DNA of 64,000 nucleotides from Geobacteraceae bacterium (GCA_016720395.1 JADKKR010000002.1:1-64000); one strand, 5' to 3'. Positions 1 to 8,985 are shown, counted from the stretch's first letter. Notes: a model not told the origin generated them from the letters alone. Translations and numbers: made by a program.

Positions 1-440
1 TTTCCTTTGCCCCACAGGCCTATCTTCTTGGCTGCAGCACGGGAAAGGTCGATAAACGGAAAAGGCTTCCTGGCACAGCGATCATTGATTGTGACATTGA
101 CTTCCTGGCTTGTCGCCGGGTTTACAACCCGGACCACCGTTCCAAACGGCAGACTCTGATGGGCGGCCGTCAATTTCTCCGGGTGGTAGCGGTGCCCTGA
201 CGTAGTTCTCCGTCCTTCAAAACGCTTGGCGTAGTAGGAGGCAAATCCCTGCTCTGCTATCTGAGGGCTGCCTTTAAGAACCAGCTCCTCAAGAGTGGAC
301 ACTGTCGGCGACTGCAATTCCGACAGCAGTGTGTCAGGTTTTTCCGGCGTGGTTTCGGCGTGCGTGGTGGCTGCCACGGCCAGCAGCATAACGGCGCAGG
401 ACAGGGACACCAGCAATTTAACGTGATTAATCAGATACAT
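1..440 (-). CDS. rlpA: RlpA-like septal ring lytic transglycosylase, C-terminus cut by window edge
   Basis: The reading frame starts at ATG 438-440 on the minus strand and runs off the left edge, so only the first 146 residues are visible. It opens with a secretion signal (positive start MYLINHVK, then a hydrophobic stretch ending ATTHAE) and about 35 linker residues. The double-psi beta-barrel RlpA core follows: GFASYYAKRFEGRRTTSG, then PFGTVVRVVN and the INDRC stretch. Proteins of this family act in the periplasm on septal peptidoglycan lacking stem peptides. No lipobox cysteine is seen, so this copy looks secreted rather than a lipoprotein. The family call is firm; the activity is inferred. 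Confidence 0.9.
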   Translation of the reverse strand, partial: MYLINHVKLLVSLSCAVMLLAVAATTHAETTPEKPDTLLSELQSPTVSTLEELVLKGSPQIAEQGFASYYAKRFEGRRTTSGHRYHPEKLTAAHQSLPFGTVVRVVNPATSQEVNVTINDRCARKPFPFIDLSRAAAKKIGLWGKG

Positions 441-509
441 TACTCTATCTCCCGAGTGGAGAGGTATACAATACAAGAGTCCCGTGGTCAAGTATTGCAA
501 TCCGGCGCA

Positions 510-1394
510 TCACTTTCCCAGGTATTCCTGTATACCCTTCTGAAAATTTCGTGGTTCGAATCGGAAGACCTTTTTCCAGCACCCGTCACAGATATTTTCC
601 TCCACCAGCATCTGGAGCTGATCCATGGTAATCGGGAACTGCGGCACTCGCTGCATGACCGGGATGATCATCTTCATCAGCCTCAACGGGAGATGGGGCT
701 TGAAGGGCACAGGCTTGCCCATGGCACCTGCGACAGCGTCCAGAAGTTCCACATAACTCAGGCGTTCGTTGCCGCACAGATCGTAACAATTGCCGACGGT
801 TTCGGGCATCTCCAGTGCCTGGGCAAAGCAGCGTGACACATCATCAACGTGGATCGGCTGCAGGCGATAGGTGCCGCTGCCGATAACCGGCATGACGGGG
901 GCCAGTCGAAGCTGGCCAGCCAGCATGTTGATGAAGGCATCTTCCGGTCCGTAGATCAATGACGGGCGCAGAATGGTTGCATCAAGCCCGCTCGACCGCA
1001 CCAGTTCCTCTGCCCGGAATTTGGTAGCGTGGTAGCGGGACACGGCATCCGGCCGGGTCCCCAGAGCCGACATCTGCAGATAGCGCCGGATTCCGGCCTT
1101 GCCGGCTGCCGCCAGTATGTTTGCCGTAGCCTGGACATGCAACCGCTCGAAGGTAATACCCCGCGAAGGGAATTCCCGGATGATCCCCACCAGGTTAATG
1201 ACCGCGTCACAGCCGATGACAGCCTGCTCAAATGATTCCAGGCGCGTGACATCCCCCTCAACCTGGTCGATGCAGTCCGCTACTTGTGAGCCCCGCCTGT
1301 GAACCAGCATCCTCAGCTCATGTCCCTTCCCACTCAGGGCCTTCACAAGATGAGCCCCGACAAAACCAGTACCACCCGCTATGAATACCCTCAT
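510..1394 (-). CDS. NAD(P)-binding atypical SDR, NDUFA9/complex I subunit-like epimerase
   Basis: A protein of 294 residues starting at MRVFIAGG. An upstream in-frame ATG at 1466 lies inside recD and would add 24 residues without family support. The N-terminus carries the Rossmann signature GGTGFVG (about residues 7-13), and YHATK near residue 130 provides the YxxxK active-site pair. Proteins of this atypical extended SDR group are often annotated as complex I NDUFA9 family or nucleotide-sugar epimerases; the substrate is unknown. The start ATG overlaps the recD stop (ATGA at 1391-1394), so it is probably translated from the same message as recD. Confidence 0.88.
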   Translation of the reverse strand: MRVFIAGGTGFVGAHLVKALSGKGHELRMLVHRRGSQVADCIDQVEGDVTRLESFEQAVIGCDAVINLVGIIREFPSRGITFERLHVQATANILAAAGKAGIRRYLQMSALGTRPDAVSRYHATKFRAEELVRSSGLDATILRPSLIYGPEDAFINMLAGQLRLAPVMPVIGSGTYRLQPIHVDDVSRCFAQALEMPETVGNCYDLCGNERLSYVELLDAVAGAMGKPVPFKPHLPLRLMKMIIPVMQRVPQFPITMDQLQMLVEENICDGCWKKVFRFEPRNFQKGIQEYLGK

Positions 1395-3127
1395 GACCGC
1401 CCCTCGCTCCTCAACCTGTCGCGCAACCCGCTGCTGCGTTCGATGCGCCGTTCCACAGCCTTGCAAAAGACATCTTCGTCACCCCAGATCTCAACGCGTT
1501 TCCTGGCTCTGGTAACGGCCGTATACAATAATTCGCGACTGATCACCTCAGATATCAGGTCCGGGAGGATCAGCAGCACGGCATCAAACTCCGAACCCTG
1601 GGTCTTGTGGACCGTCAGGGCAAAGGCGGTCTCGTGCGGCGGTAGCCGCAGCGAAGAGATTCGCCGCATTCCCGAATCCGGATCAGTGAAGAAGGCTTCA
1701 GCAACGTCCCCGACTGTCGTCACGGAAAGGACACCGGTATCGCCGTTAAACAGACCCAGGTCATAGGCATTGCCGGTTATCATAACCGGCTTCAGAACGC
1801 TTGCTGGTGAGCCAGACAGCTGTAGCTGTAATAACGCTGCTTCGACCAGGCGGTTGAGATTGCCAACACCATGCCGTCCCTCGCGATGCGGGGTCAGGAC
1901 ACGAAAACGTTCCAATGCAGCCAAAGCGTCAAGCGGAGTGGCGGCGCGGGCAAAATCAGCGTAGCCTTTACCGGCAGCCGTCGTGAAAGACTCGGCAAAG
2001 GTCTCAGCCGGCGGAAGCGGGTGCCAGCACACATCATCGTAGAGCCCCGACCTCAGCAGCGCCAGTGCTCCTTCACCGTCACCGGCATTGATCAGGCTGC
2101 TCAGCCTGCCGATACCGCTTTCATCACTGAATCGATAACTCTTCTTCAGGTGTACGATAGCAGGGCGATCGTGTGTCGCTGAACCGGTACTGCCACCGGC
2201 ACAGATATCCGAGAGGACCGCACCTGCCTCAACAGAAGCCAGCTGGTCCCGGTCTCCCAGCAGGATCACACGTGTATCGGCACGTAGCGCGTCAAGAAGC
2301 CGGGACATCAGCGGCAGGTCGACCATTGAAGCCTCATCCACCACCAGCACATCACAGGGCAGCGGGTTATCACGATCATGACGGAAAGCAGATCTGCCCG
2401 GAATAACTCCCAGCAGGCGGTGAATCGTCGAAACCTCCTGGGGGAGGACGCAGCGGGTAGCTTCGGAAATCGCCAATCGCCCGGCAGAATCAGTTATGGA
2501 CTGCTTCAGGCGCATGGCGGCCTTGCCGGTGGGAGCCGCCAGCACTATGCGGGGCACATTACCCTCCGACAACTCTATAAGCAATACCAGGACCCGGGCC
2601 ACGGTAGTTGTCTTTCCTGTGCCCGGACCGCCGGATATGACCGTAAACCGTCTCGTAATAGCTGCCCGCGCGGCGGCTCTCTGGAGGTCTTCTTCACCGC
2701 CCGCTGGCGGGAAATACCGATCCAGTCCCGAATCAAGAGCGGCCGCGGCTCCCGGAAGCCATGCACTGCGTGCAAGAATATCTTCGGCAACTCTGCGTTC
2801 GGAGTCCCAGGAACGATGCAGGTAGAGACGGCCTTCAGCGTCAAGCACAAGGGGGGTGTAATCGCCCGGAAAGCCGACGGCTTCGCAACCGGACAGCACA
2901 TCCTTCCAGGAACCCGCAGGAGGTGTTTGCATCGGCTCACCTCCCGAATGGAATTGAAGGATTTCAACCCCCGAATACGAGGCCAGATCAAGGCAGACAT
3001 GACCTCGACAGGCAACGTAACTGGCAAGGGCCGCAGCCATCCAGAGCCCGTCACAGGAGCGGCCTTCGATTCGGGAAATGAAATCGGCGAAATGGTGATC
3101 AAGGCTAGAAAGCTGAATTACGTCCAT
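1391..3127 (-). CDS. recD: RecD-like superfamily 1 DNA helicase (exonuclease V alpha subunit)
   Basis: 578 residues, close to the usual RecD length of about 600. Walker A GGPGTGKTTT is at residues 166-175 and Walker B reads VLVVDEAS. The C-terminal SF1 motif FALTVHKTQGSEF is followed by LYTAVTRARK. The roughly 150-residue N-terminal region is as in RecBCD-type RecD, where it contacts RecC. RecD is the 5'-3' motor of the RecBCD repair nuclease. No recB or recC lies next to it here. Its ATG shares a base with the stop of the upstream GGDEF gene (TGATG), so translation is coupled to that gene, and it overlaps the downstream SDR start by ATGA. RecD2-type stand-alone helicases are longer (about 700 residues or more), so RecD1 is the better call. 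Confidence 0.9.
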   Translation of the reverse strand: MDVIQLSSLDHHFADFISRIEGRSCDGLWMAAALASYVACRGHVCLDLASYSGVEILQFHSGGEPMQTPPAGSWKDVLSGCEAVGFPGDYTPLVLDAEGRLYLHRSWDSERRVAEDILARSAWLPGAAAALDSGLDRYFPPAGGEEDLQRAAARAAITRRFTVISGGPGTGKTTTVARVLVLLIELSEGNVPRIVLAAPTGKAAMRLKQSITDSAGRLAISEATRCVLPQEVSTIHRLLGVIPGRSAFRHDRDNPLPCDVLVVDEASMVDLPLMSRLLDALRADTRVILLGDRDQLASVEAGAVLSDICAGGSTGSATHDRPAIVHLKKSYRFSDESGIGRLSSLINAGDGEGALALLRSGLYDDVCWHPLPPAETFAESFTTAAGKGYADFARAATPLDALAALERFRVLTPHREGRHGVGNLNRLVEAALLQLQLSGSPASVLKPVMITGNAYDLGLFNGDTGVLSVTTVGDVAEAFFTDPDSGMRRISSLRLPPHETAFALTVHKTQGSEFDAVLLILPDLISEVISRELLYTAVTRARKRVEIWGDEDVFCKAVERRIERSSGLRDRLRSEGRS

Positions 3128-4227
3128 CAGGGGATATCCGTCCGTCCGTCCAAGGAAACTGATGACATGGCAGCCATGCCTTCATGGTAAACGGTCAGAC
3201 GGTTCTTACCGGAACGCTTACTCGCATACAGTGCCTGGTCTGCGTTGGCTGTGACTGTTTTCACATCAGAACCATCTTCTGGAAATCCTGCCAGGCCGGC
3301 TGAAATGGTCGAAGAAAGCATACTACCCTCAAAGGGGAAAGATCCGGCAGCCATGTCGACAATCAGGCGTTCAACACCCGCAGCCACTTCATTCTTAGTC
3401 GTCTCGTTAAACATGATCACAAATTCATCCCCGCCGTAACGGGCACAGATATCAGAGGATCGAATATTTTTGATGATCATGGCGGCCATCTGTCGGATCA
3501 GTTCCGTACCCGCAAGATGCCCGTAACGGTCGTTGATTTTCTTCAAGCCGTCAGCGTCAATCATGCAGATAACGAAGGTTCGGCCATACCGTTTTGCTAT
3601 CTTCTCCTGGACATCAGCCAGAATGAAAAAATTTCGCATGTTGTTGAGGCCGGTCACATCGTCGGTAAGCGACAGTCGCTCAACCTCCTTGCGCGCGCTC
3701 TCGGTCTCGTCTGCCAGGAGGCCCCCCAAATGGGCAATCAGCATATACGGGAACAGCTCCAGAATGTGGGTCAGGTAGTAGTTGATCTCGCGGAAGTCGG
3801 CCGAGGCCAGCAGGACGTAGGAGGTAATCGCCAGGCCGGCCATCAGATAGGTGATCCGCCGCCCCTGAGTCAGGGCCGCGGCCATCAGGATCAGATAAAG
3901 CAGTGACAGGAACGGACTGGTAAGCTTGCCGGTATACCAGCAGACCGCCACAATGAATGTCAGGAAGACCACCAGGTCGATGAACGTCTTGAACTGGCTG
4001 TAGCGGCGAGAAAACACCCCGTAGCGGGCATTCACGTTATAGAAGAACAGCAGCACGCAAAAAACGGCCAGGAAAATAAAATCCGTATGCCCCTGGGCCG
4101 GCATGATCCTGGTCGCCAGGGCCACCAATGCGATCAGCAGCCAGGAGATATTCCCCATAATACGGTCATAGCCCTTGAAGCGCTGCTGAACTCCCGGGGG
4201 AACAATCGTGCCGCGATCATCAGCCAT
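3127..4227 (-). CDS. membrane-anchored GGDEF cyclase with Thr at the selectivity position (Hypr candidate)
   Basis: 366 residues. Five or six hydrophobic segments fill about residues 25-170, followed by a short linker and a GGDEF domain (185-350). Catalytic features are present: RYGGDEF at 263-269 (YGGDEF signature intact), the metal Asp in MIDADG (D224), and KKIND with the base-contacting Asn. The GHxxGD motif, whose Asp contacts the guanine in PleD (D344) and WspR, reads GHLAGT here, so that residue is Thr241. In Geobacter Hypr enzymes, which make 3',3'-cGAMP, this position is Ser. The product is therefore either c-di-GMP or cGAMP, and the sequence favours testing the latter. The TGATG junction couples it to recD. 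No inhibitory RxxD site is obvious before the signature. Confidence 0.9.
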   Translation of the reverse strand: MADDRGTIVPPGVQQRFKGYDRIMGNISWLLIALVALATRIMPAQGHTDFIFLAVFCVLLFFYNVNARYGVFSRRYSQFKTFIDLVVFLTFIVAVCWYTGKLTSPFLSLLYLILMAAALTQGRRITYLMAGLAITSYVLLASADFREINYYLTHILELFPYMLIAHLGGLLADETESARKEVERLSLTDDVTGLNNMRNFFILADVQEKIAKRYGRTFVICMIDADGLKKINDRYGHLAGTELIRQMAAMIIKNIRSSDICARYGGDEFVIMFNETTKNEVAAGVERLIVDMAAGSFPFEGSMLSSTISAGLAGFPEDGSDVKTVTANADQALYASKRSGKNRLTVYHEGMAAMSSVSLDGRTDIP

Positions 4228-4306
4228 GAAGATCTCCGGACCTGCCTGTGCCTGCCGTTTTTTCAGGGTTTGTGGTCAAGAACCACCTCTGTGAGTAACA
4301 TATCTC

Positions 4307-4795
4307 TTATCCCGCTGCGCGCAGGGCAACGAAAGCTGTAGCGGCATAACGCACAAGTTTACCCGATGCAACCAGCAGTGTGAAGAGCCAGAAATTGATC
4401 CGCAGCACCCCGCCCACCATGCAGAGCGGATCGCCGATTACCGGAAGCCATGAGAAAAAAAGGGAAAAAGAGCCGTAGCGCCGGTAATGGTTACGGGCAC
4501 GTTGCTGCTGTTCCGGCGACACACGCAGAATCTTTGTGACCAGCCAGGTGCCGCCATACATACCGATCAGGTAGGTCGTCACCGCACCCAGGTAGTTTCC
4601 TGCTGTCGCAGTGCCCACTGTTGTGACCGGATCGTATCCGTTTACCAGCATCATCACCAGCAGCCACTCTGAACCCAGCGGCAGCATGGTCGAAGCCAGG
4701 AAGCTGACGATGAAAAGAGCGGCATATCCCGGCTGATTGAGCCAGTCATGCAGCATGACAGTATACGTCAGAAATTGGTTGTCAAAATGGTCCAA
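4307..4795 (-). CDS. YqaA/DedA-like (VTT domain) membrane protein
   Basis: 162 residues if the TTG at 4795 is used, or 149 from the ATG at 4756; neither has a strong ribosome site. Hydrophobic segments alternate with the VTT-type features GYDPVTTVGTATAGNYLGAVTTY and, later, FFSWLPVIGDPLCMVGGVLRI, the G-D-P loop typical of YqaA-type short DedA relatives. This superfamily is linked to lipid scrambling or transport and envelope homeostasis; the role of YqaA members is not established. It stands alone between the GGDEF gene (79 bp away) and the divergent WYL regulator. The family call is sound; the start is uncertain. Confidence 0.82.
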   Translation of the reverse strand: MDHFDNQFLTYTVMLHDWLNQPGYAALFIVSFLASTMLPLGSEWLLVMMLVNGYDPVTTVGTATAGNYLGAVTTYLIGMYGGTWLVTKILRVSPEQQQRARNHYRRYGSFSLFFSWLPVIGDPLCMVGGVLRINFWLFTLLVASGKLVRYAATAFVALRAAG

Positions 4796-4874
4796 TCGGC
4801 TACAATACCCCCTGATTCCTTCTTCTGACCTGTCAACATTGTAGCGATAATTAAGAATTCAGCAAGAGGTAACC

Positions 4875-5909
4875 ATGCAAAAAGGCAAACCAGCAAAAAA
4901 GTATTCCCAGGCCGGCCGCCTGCACACGATCATCCGGCTGCTGGAAGCACGACGCAACATGACCCTGGATGACCTGGCCGAGGAATGCGACGTCGACCGG
5001 CGAACCATTCACCGCGACCTGAATGCCGTCCAGGAGGCCGGATACACCCTGACCTCTGAATGGCAGGAGGGGAAAAAAGTTTACAGCTTCCTGAGCAAGT
5101 CCCGCAACATCCCACCGATAACCTTTACGCTCAATCAGCTGATGTCGCTGTATCTGTTGCGATCTCTGGGGGTTCATCTTTCCGGCACTCCCTTCCACGC
5201 CGAGATCGATGAACTGTTCCGTACCATAACATCAGTACTGCCCGACCGTTACGCCGCACACCTTGAAAGAATTGCCCGCGTGTCACTTCCCCTGATGCAC
5301 GGGGCACGCGACTATTCGCCCGCATCAGAATTCATCGCCGGCTTGCAGCGGGCGCTGCTCCATCAATACCGGGTTCGCCTGGAGTATGCAAAAAAAGGAA
5401 AGGGTGCCTCCGAGACTTACGACGTTGACCCCTATACCCTGGTGTTCCATAAAGGGGGCATATATCTTCTCGGCTTTGCCCATAACCGTACCGGCATGCG
5501 GCTTTTTGCCCTGGAAAGGATTCGCGGTATCGAAGTCACCCGGCAGCGGTTTGAAATCCCTGAGGGATTCCAGCCGGAAATCCATTTTTCAAGCGCCTTT
5601 GGCCTGGTAAGCGAAAACCCAATGAAGGTCAGGGTCCGCTTCTCTCCCGAAGTTGCCCATACCATCAAGGAACGTATCTGGAGACCCGGTCAACTGCTGA
5701 GGACAGACAGTGAGGGATGCGTGACGGTCGAGTTCGTTGCAGCCGGCGAGATGGAACTGGTTTCCTGGATACTTTCCTACGGGATGCATGCTGAAGTGCT
5801 CGACCCGCCGGAACTCCGCCAGGAAGTCAAACGGCAGATACGTGAGATGCGCCAGTACTACCGCAGCAAGGACAAGAAAGCAGAAAAACCCGGAAAAAAG
5901 CACGATTGA
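4875..5909 (+). CDS. HTH-WYL domain transcriptional regulator (YafY family)
   Basis: 344 residues with a good ribosome site (AGAGG, 5 nt before ATG). The N-terminus is a DeoR-type winged helix with MTLDDLAEECDVDRRTIHRDLNAV at about residues 34-57. A WYL domain lies in the middle (ALLHQYRVRLEYAKKG onward), with the WYL position read as VFHKGGIYLLGF, and a WCX-type C-terminal part ends in basic residues. Such proteins bind DNA and sense nucleotides or single-stranded nucleic acid through WYL. Neighbouring genes give no clear regulon: the MidA-like methyltransferase starts 62 bp downstream on the same strand, and a divergent membrane gene lies upstream. Confidence 0.92.
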   Translation: MQKGKPAKKYSQAGRLHTIIRLLEARRNMTLDDLAEECDVDRRTIHRDLNAVQEAGYTLTSEWQEGKKVYSFLSKSRNIPPITFTLNQLMSLYLLRSLGVHLSGTPFHAEIDELFRTITSVLPDRYAAHLERIARVSLPLMHGARDYSPASEFIAGLQRALLHQYRVRLEYAKKGKGASETYDVDPYTLVFHKGGIYLLGFAHNRTGMRLFALERIRGIEVTRQRFEIPEGFQPEIHFSSAFGLVSENPMKVRVRFSPEVAHTIKERIWRPGQLLRTDSEGCVTVEFVAAGEMELVSWILSYGMHAEVLDPPELRQEVKRQIREMRQYYRSKDKKAEKPGKKHD

Positions 5910-5971
5910 CGCTGCATGCGCTGCAGCATCATACATGATCATTCTACCCGAAAACCGGTGGCCAGAAACCC

Positions 5972-7117
5972 ATGACACACGAAACCCGACTCAACGACAT
6001 ACTCCACCAGCGAATTGCCCGGCAGGGCAGAATAACCTTCGCCGAATTCATGACAGCCTGCCTCTACGAGCCGGGACTGGGCTACTATACCTCACCCGGG
6101 CGCAAGGTCGGCGCTGAGGGAGACTTTTACACCAGTATCTCCGTGCATGCCGCCTTCGGCCGGGTCATCGCCCGCGAAATAGCCCAGATGTGGCACTGCA
6201 TGGCCTTGTCCGGGCCCTTTACCCTGGTTGAGTGCGGCGCCGGAAACGGGCGGCTGGCATGCGACATCATGGATTATCTGGCCGAGCGGGAATCGTCGCT
6301 GCATGGCAGCCTGCGTCTGGTGCTGGTAGAGAAGGAACCGTCTCTGGAATCGGCACAGCGTGAGATGCTCGCGGCGCATGCTGAAAGGGTCACCTGGCTA
6401 TCGCCTGATGAATTCGCTTCGGGGCGCTTCAGCTTCAACGGTTGCCTGTACTCCAACGAATTGATCGACGCCCTGCCGGTGCATCGGGTGATGATGACCG
6501 CATCCGGGCTGCAGGAGATCTACGTTACCAGCAAAGACGGTGAGTTATGCGAGGAGTACGGCCCGCTCTCGACACCGGCTATCTCAGATTACCTGGCACG
6601 CATTTCCATTGAGCTGCATCCGGGTCAACAGGCGGAAATCAACCTAGCGGCACCGGCCTGGCTGGCAGCGGCCTCACAGGCGCTTCAGAAGGGATTCATA
6701 CTGACCATCGATTATGGCTTTCCGGCCGCTGAACTGTTCGCCTCTCATCGCACACGGGGGACGCTGCTCTGCTACCATCGACATCAGACAGAGGAAAACC
6801 CGTATATCCGTCTGGGACGTCAGGACATCACCACCCACGTCGACTTTACCACCCTGATGAAATGCGGGGAAAATCTGGGACTGCAGACGGAATGGTTCGG
6901 CGAGCAGTATCGCTTTCTTCTTTCAACCGGGATTGTGGAGGAGATTGAAGCGATTGAGAGATCGGACGCCAGTGACGAGCATAAGCTCAAGTTGCGGCTG
7001 GCCCTCAAGAAACTGATCATGCCCGAGGGGGGCATGGGAGATACCTTCCGGATGCTGATACAGTCCAAAGGAGTAAAATCCGCTCGGTTACTCTGCCAGC
7101 GCAGGATAGGCGGCTGA
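5972..7117 (+). CDS. SAM-dependent methyltransferase, NDUFAF7/MidA family
   Basis: 381 residues. The glycine-rich SAM-binding loop is VECGAGNGRLACDIM (about residue 90). NELIDALPVHR near residue 165 and the GFILTIDYGFPAAEL and YRHHQTEENPY stretches are hallmarks of the COG1565 (DUF185) family. The mitochondrial member NDUFAF7 dimethylates an arginine of complex I subunit NDUFS2; the bacterial substrate is inferred at best. The gene ends in TGA directly abutting the ATG of the HAD gene with no spacer, so the two are co-translated. Length is typical for the family. Confidence 0.9.
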   Translation: MTHETRLNDILHQRIARQGRITFAEFMTACLYEPGLGYYTSPGRKVGAEGDFYTSISVHAAFGRVIAREIAQMWHCMALSGPFTLVECGAGNGRLACDIMDYLAERESSLHGSLRLVLVEKEPSLESAQREMLAAHAERVTWLSPDEFASGRFSFNGCLYSNELIDALPVHRVMMTASGLQEIYVTSKDGELCEEYGPLSTPAISDYLARISIELHPGQQAEINLAAPAWLAAASQALQKGFILTIDYGFPAAELFASHRTRGTLLCYHRHQTEENPYIRLGRQDITTHVDFTTLMKCGENLGLQTEWFGEQYRFLLSTGIVEEIEAIERSDASDEHKLKLRLALKKLIMPEGGMGDTFRMLIQSKGVKSARLLCQRRIGG

Positions 7118-7768
7118 ATGTCGCTGCCGGCACATGAAATCCGCGGTATCATCTTCGACCTTGACGGAACCCTCTACGTCTCACCTGATTTTGCAGCTGC
7201 AATTCAGGAGGCAGCAGCCGCTTATGTCGCCGGGCTCAAAGGGATTGTGCCCGGTCAGGCGGAGCGACTGATGGCAGCAACCCGAACACTTCTGACCGAG
7301 GAGACCGGCGGGGTCCCCACCCTTTCTGCGGTTTGCATACGGTTGGGCGGGAACGTGCGCGATCTGCACACCTTCTTTCAAGAACGCCTGCGACCTGAAG
7401 CCTGCCTTGATCGCAATGAACAGGTTATTGCCCTGCTGGAGGGTTTTGCGCAACGCTTCCCCCTCTACCTGTTCACGAACAACAACCGGGGCCTGACGAA
7501 GCGCATCATCGACTGCCTGGGGTTGAATGGACTGTTCCGGCGCATATATGCCATTGACGACACCTGGAAAGCCAAGCCGGATGAGGGCATGCTGGACCGC
7601 ATTTTGGCAGATACAGGGCTGAAGCCGTCAGAAGCTCTCTTTGTCGGCGACCGTTACGATGTTGACCTGAGGCTGCCTGAACAGCGAGGCTGTCCTGTCT
7701 ATCTCAGCCAGAGCATCGAACAGTTGCTGCGTCTGGAGGAAATTCTGGGGGCCGGGAACACGTTATAA
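7118..7768 (+). CDS. HAD superfamily hydrolase (phosphatase, subfamily IA)
   Basis: 216 residues. HAD motif I IIFDLDGTLY is at residues 10-19, motif II YLFTNNN is near residue 120, the motif III lysine is in WKAKPDEGML, and motif IV LFVGDRYDVDL is near residue 175. The short helical cap between motifs I and II places it in subfamily I, where phosphoglycolate phosphatase and nucleotidases belong; the substrate cannot be read from sequence. The ATG begins one base after the preceding stop. A hairpin terminator follows 30 bp after the stop and closes the three-gene plus-strand block. Confidence 0.9.
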   Translation: MSLPAHEIRGIIFDLDGTLYVSPDFAAAIQEAAAAYVAGLKGIVPGQAERLMAATRTLLTEETGGVPTLSAVCIRLGGNVRDLHTFFQERLRPEACLDRNEQVIALLEGFAQRFPLYLFTNNNRGLTKRIIDCLGLNGLFRRIYAIDDTWKAKPDEGMLDRILADTGLKPSEALFVGDRYDVDLRLPEQRGCPVYLSQSIEQLLRLEEILGAGNTL

Positions 7769-7798
7769 CAGAAGGCGGGGAATCCATGGAAGAACTGA

Positions 7799-7834
7799 AC
7801 GGGGTGCGCCAGACGAATGGCTCACCCCGTTTTT
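7799..7834 (+). terminator. intrinsic terminator after HAD phosphatase gene
   Basis: ACGGGGTG (7799-7806) pairs with CACCCCGT (7823-7830) over a 16-nt loop and is followed by TTTTT. The minus strand lacks a T-run after the same stem, so it works for the plus-strand genes. Confidence 0.8.
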
Positions 7835-7860
7835 ACCGGTCCACGACAGGGTGCTGTTGA

Positions 7861-8832
7861 TCAGGGTGAGGTTGTTGCTGCAGGGAGGCCGGCCAGGTAA
7901 TCACACAGCACCTGCAGGTCATCCGGGAGAGGAGTACTGAACTCCATATATTCTCCGGTTGCGGGATGGATGAAGCCGAGCGTACGGGCGTGCAGCGCCT
8001 GTCTTCCCAGTGACGTGATCATTTTTTTCAGGCGGGGATCGGCCAGGTTATTGACCCGTCCACCGTCAGGGTAGAGTGGATCACCCAGCAGGGGAAAACC
8101 GGATTCAGTCAGATGCACGCGGATCTGATGCGTGCGGCCGGTCTCCAGTCGAAGTTCCACCAACGTAATCCTGCCGTAACGCTCTTTGACCCGCCAGCGG
8201 GTAACGGAGTGTTTGCCGTGTCTGGCCTTTAATGATTGGCGCAGGCGTTCTGTCGGGTGGCGCCCGATAATGCCTTCGATCTTGCCGCCATCCTCAGGCG
8301 GATTTCCGAAGACCAAAGCCTGATAGATCCTCTTGACGGAATGCACATGAAACTGGGCGGAAAGCCCCTGATGGGCCCGGTCGTTCTTGGCCGCCACCAG
8401 CACTCCGCTGGTGCCCTTGTCCAGCCTGTGGACTATCCCGGGGCGCAGTTCGCCGCCGATACCCGACAGATCAGTGCAATGAGCCAGCAAAGCGTTTACC
8501 ATGGTGCCGCTGCTGTTGCCGGGCCCGGGGTGCACCACCATTCCGGCAGGTTTATTGATGACGATCAGGTCATGATCCTCGTAGAGCACCTCCAGAGGTA
8601 TCGATTCCGGTTTCGGTTCAGCCGCCGCAGGTTCCGGAATAGTAACCGTCACCTCTTCACCCCCTTTAAGCTTCAACGAGGAGCGGACCGGATTCCCGTC
8701 GACAAGAACATTGCCGACCTCAATCAGGCGCTGGACAGATGCGCGTGTCTCGCCTTCCAGCTGGCTGCTGACAAACAGGTCGAGTCGCATAGCTTCATGC
8801 CCGGAAGGGACGGTAAAAATTTCAGTTTTCAT
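7861..8832 (-). CDS. rluD: 23S rRNA pseudouridine synthase, RluD type
   Basis: 323 residues from MKTEIFTV. The longer frame to 8964 has no ribosome site, while AGGA sits 11 nt before this ATG. An S4 RNA-binding domain fills about residues 15-75 (MRLDLFVSSQLEGETRASVQRLI). The RluA/RluD catalytic domain follows with HRLDKGTSGVLVAAKN, whose Asp is the catalytic nucleophile, and later GRTHQIRVHL. RluD makes the pseudouridines of helix 69 in 23S rRNA. No partner gene is evident; the gene is flanked by the convergent HAD block and, upstream, by the terminator of the small-protein gene. Confidence 0.93.
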   Translation of the reverse strand: MKTEIFTVPSGHEAMRLDLFVSSQLEGETRASVQRLIEVGNVLVDGNPVRSSLKLKGGEEVTVTIPEPAAAEPKPESIPLEVLYEDHDLIVINKPAGMVVHPGPGNSSGTMVNALLAHCTDLSGIGGELRPGIVHRLDKGTSGVLVAAKNDRAHQGLSAQFHVHSVKRIYQALVFGNPPEDGGKIEGIIGRHPTERLRQSLKARHGKHSVTRWRVKERYGRITLVELRLETGRTHQIRVHLTESGFPLLGDPLYPDGGRVNNLADPRLKKMITSLGRQALHARTLGFIHPATGEYMEFSTPLPDDLQVLCDYLAGLPAATTSP

Positions 8833-8921
8833 GGCGATTGTATCCTGCTTCCTTTTATTCGCGGGAACCTTGTTATGATCGATTATCTTCTGCCGCAACG
8901 TGACGGCAGAACTCCGGGCGC

Positions 8922-8958
8922 TACAAAAATAAAGGCGCACCCCTTCCGGGCACGCCTT
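8922..8958 (-). terminator. intrinsic terminator after small-protein gene
   Basis: On the minus strand AAGGCG (8958-8953) pairs with CGCCTT (8937-8932) around a GC-rich loop, and is followed by TATTTTTGT. It lies 27 bp past the stop at 8986 and ends the htrA-small protein unit. Confidence 0.75.
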
Positions 8959-8985
8959 ACTCAAAACAGTGCGGTAAACCGCAAC

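Noticed and set aside
4756..4795. TTGACA...TATACT as a promoter inside the YqaA-like start region
   Set aside because: The spacer is only 14 bp, too short for sigma70.
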